A DNA stretch of 7,083 nt, from the NCBI GenBank assembly GCA_023127905.1, contig JAGMEZ010000641.1, forward strand, positions 1 to 7,083. The letters are read 5' to 3'. The notes under the pieces are model-generated. The model saw only the letters and a program-made list of their open reading frames with translations, did not search any database and was not told where the DNA came from. This DNA comes from Caldifarciminota bacterium. GTDB taxonomy: Bacteria > Hydrothermota > E44-bin80. Positions 1 to 4,929 of this stretch are shown here, piece after piece. How positions within the stretch are numbered: position 1 is the stretch's first letter; the number at the start of each line of letters is the position of its first letter. The translations under genes were made by a program, and so were the position numbers.

Positions 1-1467
1 CCTCAGGAGAAATGCAAGTTTTTCTACAGGCAAGAGGTCTTCATTTAGTGGGATGTAGGATATGGTTTTTGTGGTTCCGGAAAGAAGAATTTTAAGAACA
101 GTTATTCGTTTCTTAAGCTTAGTTTTTACAAACGGAAGAACAGTCCTGAGGATTCTTTCCGCCTTTTCCTTTTCACCAAGACTGCAATATGCACTTGCTA
201 TTATTAAATTCGTGCCTACTATGTTTACGTGAACCTCTTCTTTTTTTAATAAGAAAAGAATCTCGGTACAAAGCGAAATCGCTTTATGGGGCATTCCATT
301 GATTAAAAACCACATAGCTTGAAATATAAGTTCCCTAAAACCAGAGCCCCATCCAGAGCCCCATTCAGACACGTCTGCATTTTTTAAAGTGTGGATTGCT
401 TTTTTATATTCGCCCTTCATAAAAAATACATTAGTAAGGTAGTACTTACTCAGCTCTTTTACCTTCGCGTTCGCATTTTCCAAACATTTCATATACCAGT
501 ATTCTGCTTTTTTAAAATCCTCTAAGCTCATATATAAAGCTCCAAGATCATCCATAAAGGAAGGGGATATATATTTTCGTTTTATCAATAGTTTGCGGCA
601 AATCCTGGCTATTTTTGATGCTTTTTTTATTTTTGAAAGGTGTGCATAAGCAATACCTTCTGAAATAAGAAGTGAAATCCGCGGCGCAAAAAGTAGATAA
701 GAATAATAATTTCCTTCTGTGCTAAGTAAATTTTTTAATTCCTCTATCTTCTTTAACTGTTTCAGCGGTTCTGCTGCCCATGATAATGCCATTGTTTCAA
801 AAATCCCCACCCTGAGACCCGAATAATACAAATTCCTTTTCATACACTCTTCATACAGATTCCTTATTTTATTAAGGTAAGATTGCACTGGAATCTTTCC
901 AAATAAAGAGGATATTTTTTCTACTCGCCTTCTTAGGTTCAAATGATTATCAGGAATTTGAAGGATGAAATCGTTTTTGGGAAGGACCGGGATAGAATTC
1001 AATATTTGGGCAGATTTTTCTGTATTTCCGAGATTAAATATCTCTTTTGCCTGTTCGAATTTTTTTGTTGCTTCATTTGACCAAGGACAATGATCTATAA
1101 AATTGTTACTCAGCTCTTCTTTTCTGAATCCTGCATATCCATATCTTATCCAGATGCCCCATATTCCTTTAATAGAAATCTTAATTCCGTGTTTTCCAAG
1201 GATTTCTCTTGTCTTTCTTACAGTTAAGCATGGGTCATTTTCCTTTAGAAGCACGATTTTTTCTTCCAGTTTCTTTTCGGTTCTGTTCCAGGGTCTTTTA
1301 TAAGTAGATAAAAGCCTTTCTTCCCCCTTTTTTTTGTAGAGCTTAACCCATTTGAAAACAGTTAAATAATGAACATTGAATTTTTGGGCAGTTGTTCTTA
1401 AAGATGTTCCATTTTCCAGATAGTGTTGAACAATATTTAAGCGTAATTGCGGCTGGATATTATACAT
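1..1467 (-). CDS. HTH (IS630-like) DNA-binding domain fused to TPR-like repeats, partial at left edge
   Basis: The reading frame is open without a stop from the start codon to position 1, giving 489 codons with the C-terminus missing. Residues ~8-44 form a helix-turn-helix (TSLRTTAQKFNVHYLTVFKW) and residues ~63-112 a second winged-helix-like unit (LTVRKTREILGKHGIKIS, then GIWGIWIRYGYAG). This order is typical of the N-terminus of IS630-family transposases. No DDE catalytic domain follows. From about residue 260 on there are TPR-like helix pairs, for example ALYMSLEDFKKAEYWYMKCL, FFMKGEYKKAIHTLKNAD and ASAYCSLGEKEKAERILRTV. A cytoplasmic DNA-binding regulator with a protein-interaction tail is inferred; no target is evident. 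It is transcribed divergently from the surface-protein genes. An in-frame ATG four codons upstream (1479) is possible, but it overlaps the -10 box, so 1467 is preferred. Neither start has a ribosome binding site. Confidence 0.85.
   Translation of the reverse strand, partial: MYNIQPQLRLNIVQHYLENGTSLRTTAQKFNVHYLTVFKWVKLYKKKGEERLLSTYKRPWNRTEKKLEEKIVLLKENDPCLTVRKTREILGKHGIKISIKGIWGIWIRYGYAGFRKEELSNNFIDHCPWSNEATKKFEQAKEIFNLGNTEKSAQILNSIPVLPKNDFILQIPDNHLNLRRRVEKISSLFGKIPVQSYLNKIRNLYEECMKRNLYYSGLRVGIFETMALSWAAEPLKQLKKIEELKNLLSTEGNYYSYLLFAPRISLLISEGIAYAHLSKIKKASKIARICRKLLIKRKYISPSFMDDLGALYMSLEDFKKAEYWYMKCLENANAKVKELSKYYLTNVFFMKGEYKKAIHTLKNADVSEWGSGWGSGFRELIFQAMWFLINGMPHKAISLCTEILFLLKKEEVHVNIVGTNLIIASAYCSLGEKEKAERILRTVLPFVKTKLKKRITVLKILLSGTTKTISYIPLNEDLLPVEKLAFLLR
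341..364. repeat. 12-bp perfect tandem duplication inside the HTH-TPR gene
   Basis: The unit CCAGAGCCCCAT occurs twice back to back (341-352 and 353-364). It is in frame and doubles the peptide WGSG at about residues 369-376 of the minus-strand protein, in the link between two TPR-like helix pairs. The copies are identical, which suggests a recent duplication. Confidence 0.9.
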
Positions 1468-1477
1468 ACGTGGAAAC

Positions 1478-1506
1478 ATTATACATTTAATAATACTATT
1501 TGTCAA
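1478..1506 (-). promoter_or_regulatory. Consensus sigma70-type promoter of the HTH-TPR gene
   Basis: On the minus strand, TTGACA (1506-1501) and TATAAT (1483-1478) are separated by exactly 17 bp, so all 12 hexamer bases match consensus. The predicted transcription start is near 1471, only a few bases before the ATG at 1467, which would give a leaderless or nearly leaderless mRNA. A second TTGACA lies 23 bp further upstream (1529-1524) without a matching -10 box. Confidence 0.7.
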
Positions 1507-1565
1507 GAGTAAAAATAAAAAACTGTCAACCTTTGAAAATTAAAGCTTTTTAAGACCACGTAGCC

Positions 1566-1594
1566 TTAAAACAACATACAAATTATATTATAAT
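1566..1594 (+). promoter_or_regulatory. Candidate plus-strand promoter for the surface-protein cassette
   Basis: TTAAAA (1566-1571, four of six consensus bases) is followed after 17 bp by a perfect TATAAT (1589-1594). Transcription would start near 1601, about 78 bases before the ATG of the collapsed gene. It is the only reasonable promoter seen upstream of the three co-directional genes. In AT-rich DNA a perfect -10 box alone is weak evidence. Confidence 0.4.
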
Positions 1595-1608
1595 TCAACC
1601 AAGAATGT

Positions 1609-1627
1609 TAGAAATGGAAAATTTCTA
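1609..1627 (+). other. Small inverted repeat in the 5' leader
   Basis: TAGAAAT and ATTTCTA form a perfect 7-bp stem around a GGAAA loop. If transcription starts near 1601, this sits at the extreme 5' end of the mRNA, where such stems can protect against decay. It is AT-rich and not followed by a T-run, so it does not look like a terminator. It may be chance. Confidence 0.3.
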
Positions 1628-1665
1628 TTTTTCTGATGAGATTTTGAAAACAGGGAAAAAATTGC

Positions 1666-1675
1666 AAGGAGGTGA
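1666..1675 (+). promoter_or_regulatory. Perfect 10-nt Shine-Dalgarno of the collapsed gene
   Basis: AAGGAGGTGA is complementary over ten bases to the usual bacterial 16S 3' end. The AGGAGG core ends six bases before the ATG at 1679. This strong signal now leads into only seven sense codons, evidence that a full gene once started here. Confidence 0.75.
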
Positions 1676-1678
1676 GGA

Positions 1679-1804
1679 ATGATAAAATTAAGTTTTTTTT
1701 AGATAAAAGACGAAAGAGGAAAAGAGGTACAGAGTGGAGTTTATTTCTGTAGGTTCGTTGCTGGAGATTATCAGTCAACAAAAAAACTCCTGCGTTTGCA
1801 GTGA
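1679..1804 (+). pseudogene. Collapsed FlgD-like-domain surface protein gene (start and tail only)
   Basis: From the ATG behind a perfect ribosome binding site, the frame reads MIKLSFF, then TAG (1700-1702), then, still in the same frame, IKDERGKEVQSGVYFCR and on to KKLLRLQ and TGA at 1802-1804. The last 26 residues match the C-terminus of the protein encoded at 3456-4907 in 20 of 26 positions, and DNA similarity continues just past the stop (AAGTTT). The preceding DERGKEV aligns with DDSGNEV of that protein. A deletion appears to have joined the first codons of a signal peptide to the end of a FlgD-like domain near 1700-1708. What remains cannot fold as that domain. It might persist as a leader that couples ribosomes to the next gene, whose ATG lies 20 bases after this stop, but relic status is the simplest reading. 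Confidence 0.8.
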
Positions 1805-1809
1805 AGTTT

Positions 1810-1815
1810 AGGAGG
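1810..1815 (+). promoter_or_regulatory. Ribosome binding site deciding the start at 1825
   Basis: AGGAGG lies nine bases before ATG 1825. A longer in-frame GTG start at 1801 exists, but this site would fall inside its coding region, and the GTG overlaps the end of the collapsed gene (CAG TGA). ATG 1825 also begins a normal signal peptide. Confidence 0.8.
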
Positions 1816-1824
1816 AAAAATAAA

Positions 1825-3384
1825 ATGATGAATTTTTTTGGAGAAAAAAGGGCAATAATAAAGTATGTTTTAAGGAATTTCAGTCTCAGTTTTTTTGTGA
1901 TTATCTTTATGTTAGTCAACACTGCCTCAGCCCAGTTTGGAGAAGATGTAAGGGTTAGTGATACTACTGGTGGTTTCTTCGGCTGCATTGAACCATGGAT
2001 AGTCAATGACCCGAACGATGTCCTTTCTGTAGTCTGGAGTAGCGATTATACTGGAGCGTTTGATATCCATATTTACTTCTCCAAATCAATTGATATGGGA
2101 AATACCTGGATGCCGAGTGTAAGAATTGATGATGTTGGAGAAGCCTGCCTTTATCCATGCCTTGCTGTTGATTCCTTTGGTAATCTATATTGCGTTTGGC
2201 AGGATATGATTTTATTTGAATGTCAGATTTATTTCAGCAAGTCAACTGATGGTGGAAGTAGCTGGATACCGTCGATAAGAGTTGACGATGCCCCCTCTGG
2301 TACTGATTGTGTATGTCCTGAGATAATTGTTAATGGAGATGATCTTTTGATAGTATGGACTGATACTCGGGTTGATGAGAGAAACTATTTCAGTAAGTCA
2401 ACTGATGGAGGCATGACCTGGAGTTCAAGTGTTGAGATAAGTGGTATGTCTTCTAAAGTTCCCATCTTGGAGGCATATGGTGATACTATCTTTTGTTCTT
2501 ATTACAAAGGATACAGCGACTCCGATATTTATTTATCTAGATCTACGGATGATGGTTCAACCTGGCAGGTAATGGGGCGGATCAATGATATATCTTCAGG
2601 TCGCCAATTTCACTCAGATATTGCATTAACTCCTAATGGAATCCTTACCTGCGCCTGGTATGATTGGAGAAGCGGGGATTGTGAGATTAGATTTTCGAAA
2701 TCGACCGATGGTGGCGGTTCTTGGATACCTTCGGTTGTAGTGAGTGATACCTCTTGGTATCAGAATCCTGGTATAGGAGAAATAAGGATGAATGTAGCCT
2801 GTCTTGATGAAAATTGTATCTATTGTCTTTGGCAAGATTTTCGCTACGGATCTTGGGATATATTCTTTGCAATATCAGAAGACAGTGGGGCAAATTGGTC
2901 AGAGAATGTTTTGGTAAATGATTCCGCTGCCTCAGGTTTAGCCCAAATGGTTCCATCTTTGTGCTTAGATAGTGATGGAAACCCTTGTACTGTCTGGGGA
3001 GATGAACGCAGCGGTGAATTTCACATTTACTTTGACAAGGGTGAATTTTCAGGTATAGAGGCGAATGCTACATATTCTTTTATTGAAGATTCTAATATCC
3101 TGCAGAGTTATCCCAATCCATTCAAAAAGCTGACAACTATCAAATTCCAAGTTCCAACCCTGAATCAAGTTCAGGGCAAGTCCCAAGTCACAATGAGTAT
3201 CTATGATGCTACAGGAAGGTTGGTTAAAGATTTTTCACGCCTTACGCTCGACGCTCTACACCCTACGCAGATTAGCTGGGATGGTACTGATAACTCTGGC
3301 AAGAAAGTCCCTGCTGGTGTCTATTTTGCACAACTGATTGTGAACGAACATAGTTTTACCAAGGAGGTGATACTATTGAGGTAA
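1825..3384 (+). CDS. Secreted Asp-box (BNR/sialidase-type) beta-propeller protein with FlgD-like C-terminal domain
   Basis: The 519-residue protein starts with a signal peptide (basic start, hydrophobic 17-32, likely cleavage after TASA at residue 36). Residues ~40-405 hold six Asp-box motifs (S-x-D-x-G-x-x-W): SIDMGNTW, STDGGSSW, STDGGMTW, STDDGSTW, STDGGGSW and SEDSGANW, at about residues 88, 140, 192, 240, 293 and 351. Each is preceded by a strand such as IYFSK, as in a six-bladed sialidase-type propeller. The catalytic FRIP motif of sialidases is not seen, so an enzyme role is not supported. Residues ~425-519 are a FlgD-like / Por-secretion-type domain: YPNPF, SIYDATGR, WDGTDNSG, PAGVYFAQL and a C-terminal FTKEVILLR. 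Export and surface attachment or sorting are inferred. It is the first intact gene of the cassette, 71 bases before the next. Two loops of the C-terminal domain are encoded by 7-bp repeats. Confidence 0.9.
   Translation: MMNFFGEKRAIIKYVLRNFSLSFFVIIFMLVNTASAQFGEDVRVSDTTGGFFGCIEPWIVNDPNDVLSVVWSSDYTGAFDIHIYFSKSIDMGNTWMPSVRIDDVGEACLYPCLAVDSFGNLYCVWQDMILFECQIYFSKSTDGGSSWIPSIRVDDAPSGTDCVCPEIIVNGDDLLIVWTDTRVDERNYFSKSTDGGMTWSSSVEISGMSSKVPILEAYGDTIFCSYYKGYSDSDIYLSRSTDDGSTWQVMGRINDISSGRQFHSDIALTPNGILTCAWYDWRSGDCEIRFSKSTDGGGSWIPSVVVSDTSWYQNPGIGEIRMNVACLDENCIYCLWQDFRYGSWDIFFAISEDSGANWSENVLVNDSAASGLAQMVPSLCLDSDGNPCTVWGDERSGEFHIYFDKGEFSGIEANATYSFIEDSNILQSYPNPFKKLTTIKFQVPTLNQVQGKSQVTMSIYDATGRLVKDFSRLTLDALHPTQISWDGTDNSGKKVPAGVYFAQLIVNEHSFTKEVILLR
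3144..3193 (+). repeat. Heptanucleotide array in loop 1 of the FlgD-like domain (1825-3384 gene)
   Basis: The DNA splits into 7-bp units: ATTCCAA and GTTCCAA (3144-3157), a 22-bp palindrome-bearing segment (3158-3179), then GTCCCAA and GTCACAA (3180-3193). The consensus is GTYCCAA. It encodes about residues 441-457, between the strand IKFQVP and the strand MSIYDATGR. Confidence 0.65.
3158..3176. repeat. 19-bp perfect palindromic element within the heptamer array
   Basis: CCCTGAA and TTCAGGG form a perfect 7-bp stem around TCAAG. The surrounding peptide is LNQVQGK, in frame. The element interrupts two pairs of similar heptamers, which suggests insertion of a small palindromic repeat into a coding loop. 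Confidence 0.6.
3234..3268 (+). repeat. Heptanucleotide array in loop 2 of the FlgD-like domain (1825-3384 gene)
   Basis: There are five contiguous 7-bp units: TTCACGC, CTTACGC, TCGACGC, TCTACAC and CCTACGC (consensus YYTACGC). They encode about residues 471-482, between VKDF and ISWDGTD. The unit differs from that of the array 40 bp upstream. Confidence 0.7.
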
Positions 3385-3405
3385 AGGATAAGGAGACTGG
3401 GATAA

Positions 3406-3459
3406 ATGCGTGCTTACATTCGTGGATATTTGTGTAAAAGAAAAAAGGAGGAAACATGA
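3406..3459 (+). CDS. Possible 17-residue leader ORF overlapping the next start
   Basis: An ATG ten bases after AAGGAG (3390-3395) opens a 17-codon frame, MRAYIRGYLCKRKKEET, whose TGA overlaps the ATG of the next gene as ATGA. It contains that gene's ribosome binding site. The arrangement suits translational coupling between the two large genes. The peptide matches no known family and is short enough to be chance. Confidence 0.3.
   Translation: MRAYIRGYLCKRKKEET
3446..3451 (+). promoter_or_regulatory. Ribosome binding site for the SBBP-repeat gene
   Basis: AGGAGG is followed by a short four-base spacer (AAAC) and ATG 3456. No better start is available, because the signal peptide begins at once. 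Confidence 0.75.
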
Positions 3460-4907
3460 GATGGTTTATCTTTTTTTGGGGACTGATCGGATTTATCGTG
3501 TTACCGATCAGTCAGGCAAGGGGACAGCATCCACCAATCGCTTGGGCTGATACAATCGACTTAGGACCAGAGGATTGGGCCCTTGGTGTAGCTACTGATA
3601 ACTCAGGTAACATCGTCGTTACCGGATATGTATTTATTGGTAGCAATTATGACTACTACACTGTGAAGTATGACCCAGATGGTCATGTTCTCTGGACCGA
3701 TACAATCGACTTAGGAGCAGAGGATTATGCCTATGGTGTAGCCACTGATTACTTAGGTAACATCGTCGTTACCGGACATGTATTTATTGGTAGCAATTAT
3801 GACTACTACACTGTGAAATATGCTCCGGATGGCAATATTCTCTGGACCGATACAATCGACTTTGGATATGATGATAGTGCCCTTGGTGTAGCCACAGATC
3901 ATTCAGGTAATATCATCGTTACTGGACAGGTATTTATTGATGGCAACACTGACTACTATACTGTGAAGTATGACCCAGATGGCAATATTCTCTGGACCGA
4001 TACAATCGACTTTGGATATCATGATAGTGCCCTTGGTGTAGCCACAGATTACTTAGGTAACATCATCGTTACCGGATATGTATCTATTGGTGGCAACACT
4101 GACTACTACACTGTGAAATATGACCCAGATGGCAATATTCTCTGGACCGATACAATCGACTTAGGAAGCTTTGAATATGGCAAGGCAGTAGCCACTGATA
4201 ACTCAGGTAACATCATCGTTACCGGAGTGGAATTATACGTCCCTACCTTCTACACTGTGAAATATGATCCAGATGGCAATATCCTCTGGACCGATACAAT
4301 TGACTCAGGAGGTGGTTGTGGTGTTGCTACAGATTCCTCAGGTAACATCATTGTTACCGGACCATCATGGTGTTCAAACCCTCAGTACGCAGATTACTAT
4401 ACTGTGAAGTATTACCCAGATGGCAAAATCCTCTGGGCTGATACAATCGACTTAGGAGATGATGATTGGGCCCTTGGTGTAGCCACAGATCACTTAGGTA
4501 ACATCATCGTTACGGGATATGCATACATAGGTGGCAATGCTGACTACTACACTGTGAAATACGAGATTGAGCAAGGAGTTTGGAATTCTGAATCAGAGAT
4601 TATTGATTATAGATTAGATATCCATCCAAATCCATTTAAGGAGATGACAGAAATCAGATGGCAGATATCAGATGTTCAGATGCAAGATGTAAGAAACAAG
4701 ACACAAGATATTTCTTTGAAAATATATGACGTAAGCGGAAGAATAGTAAAAGTATTTAATCTTGCTTCTGGCATCTTGCTTCCTGCTTCTGCCGTCTCCT
4801 GGGATGGCAGGGACGATTCTGGCAATGAGGTACAAAGCGGCGTCTATTTCTGTAGATTGAGTGTGGGAGATTATCATTTTACAAAAAAGATTCTGCGTTT
4901 GCAGTAA
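3456..4907 (+). CDS. Secreted SBBP-type beta-propeller repeat protein with FlgD-like C-terminal domain
   Basis: The 483-residue protein has a signal peptide (hydrophobic 4-18, likely cleavage near SQARG, residues 19-23). Residues 30-376 hold seven tandem repeats with the pattern WTDTIDLG...GVATDxxGNIIVTG...DYYTVKYDPDGNIL. Five are 50 residues long; repeats 5 and 6 are 48 and 49. The GVATD-GNIIVTG core is that of SBBP beta-propeller repeats, and seven copies suit a seven-bladed propeller. Residues ~388-483 are a FlgD-like / Por-secretion-type domain: HPNPF, LKIYDVSGR, WDGRDDSG, QSGVYFCRL and a C-terminal TKKILRLQ. An exported, surface-located structural or binding role is inferred; no ligand or enzymatic site is visible. 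It lies 71 bases after the Asp-box gene and 22 bases before the next. Its tail is the closest match to the collapsed gene at 1679-1804. Two C-terminal loops are encoded by 7-bp repeats. Confidence 0.9.
   Translation: MRWFIFFWGLIGFIVLPISQARGQHPPIAWADTIDLGPEDWALGVATDNSGNIVVTGYVFIGSNYDYYTVKYDPDGHVLWTDTIDLGAEDYAYGVATDYLGNIVVTGHVFIGSNYDYYTVKYAPDGNILWTDTIDFGYDDSALGVATDHSGNIIVTGQVFIDGNTDYYTVKYDPDGNILWTDTIDFGYHDSALGVATDYLGNIIVTGYVSIGGNTDYYTVKYDPDGNILWTDTIDLGSFEYGKAVATDNSGNIIVTGVELYVPTFYTVKYDPDGNILWTDTIDSGGGCGVATDSSGNIIVTGPSWCSNPQYADYYTVKYYPDGKILWADTIDLGDDDWALGVATDHLGNIIVTGYAYIGGNADYYTVKYEIEQGVWNSESEIIDYRLDIHPNPFKEMTEIRWQISDVQMQDVRNKTQDISLKIYDVSGRIVKVFNLASGILLPASAVSWDGRDDSGNEVQSGVYFCRLSVGDYHFTKKILRLQ
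3543..4583 (+). repeat. Seven 144-150 bp tandem coding repeats
   Basis: The marker TACAATCGAC recurs at 3551, 3701, 3851, 4001, 4151, 4295 (one base different) and 4442, giving four exact 150-bp periods, then 144 and 147. Copies 1 and 2 share GGTAGCAATTATGACTAC; copies 3 and 4 share GATAGTGCCCTTGG and GGCAACACTGAC. Neighbouring copies are thus most alike, which points to pairwise duplication by unequal exchange. Confidence 0.9.
4663..4712 (+). repeat. Heptanucleotide array in loop 1 of the FlgD-like domain (3456-4907 gene)
   Basis: The units are AGATATC, AGATGTTC (8 bp), AGATGCA, AGATGTA, AGAAACA, AGACACA and AGATATT. AGA recurs every 7 bp, apart from the one 8-bp unit. They encode about residues 403-420, between EIRWQ and LKIYDVSGR, the same loop as the array at 3144-3193 of the other gene. 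Confidence 0.7.
4761..4795 (-). repeat. Inverted heptanucleotide array in loop 2 of the FlgD-like domain (3456-4907 gene)
   Basis: Five 7-bp units: CTTGCTT, CTGGCAT, CTTGCTT, CCTGCTT and CTGCCGT. The reverse complement (…GAAGCAAGATGCC…) belongs to the same unit family as the AGATGCA array 50 bp upstream, so the two arrays are inverted relative to each other. It encodes about residues 436-447, between VKVFN and VSWDGRD. Confidence 0.7.
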
Positions 4908-4917
4908 AGTTTGATTT

Positions 4918-4923
4918 AAGGAG
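4918..4923 (+). promoter_or_regulatory. Ribosome binding site for the third cassette gene
   Basis: AAGGAG is followed by a six-base spacer and ATG 4930. The short 22-base gap after the preceding stop suggests shared transcription and possibly reinitiation. Confidence 0.75.
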
Positions 4924-4929
4924 TTAGTT

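Larger units (their letters stand above)
1480..1678. other. Divergent intergenic region
   Basis: This AT-rich spacer lies between the minus-strand regulator and the plus-strand cassette. It holds the minus promoter, a plus-strand promoter candidate (1566-1594), a small hairpin (1609-1627) and the ribosome binding site of the collapsed gene (1666-1675). No RNA gene, convincing small CDS or insertion-sequence terminal repeat is seen. Confidence 0.6.

Noticed and set aside
1103..1303. Plus-strand reading frame opposite the HTH-TPR gene
   Set aside because: It has no ribosome binding site or recognisable protein, and lies over the second helix-turn-helix of the minus-strand gene.
1..1600. Complete IS630-type insertion sequence
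   Set aside because: Only the DNA-binding head resembles a transposase. There is no DDE domain in the visible part, and no terminal inverted repeats or TA duplication could be found at the visible end.
1700..1702. TAG read as a sense codon, making 1679-1804 a functional small protein
   Set aside because: The large genes here end in TAA, with no sign of recoding. The product would lack most of the domain it derives from.
1801..1824. GTG start at 1801 for the Asp-box protein
   Set aside because: It overlaps the end of the collapsed gene, has no ribosome binding site before it, and would put the AGGAGG at 1810-1815 inside the coding region. ATG 1825 fits both the spacing and the signal peptide.
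1608..2006. Minus-strand reading frame across the relic and the start of the Asp-box gene
   Set aside because: It is antisense to a gene with a clear signal peptide and ribosome binding site, and its product is low-complexity with no recognisable domain.
3361..3370. Perfect 10-nt Shine-Dalgarno AAGGAGGTGA near the end of the Asp-box gene
   Set aside because: It encodes KEV in the conserved tail and has no start codon at proper spacing, so coding coincidence is more likely.
1825..3384. Active sialidase
   Set aside because: Asp boxes are structural. The FRIP motif and an arginine triad are not recognisable, and Asp boxes also occur in many non-enzymatic propellers.
3543..4583. CRISPR array suggested by regularly spaced repeats
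   Set aside because: The 150-bp period is entirely coding, with no unique spacers and one continuous protein repeat.
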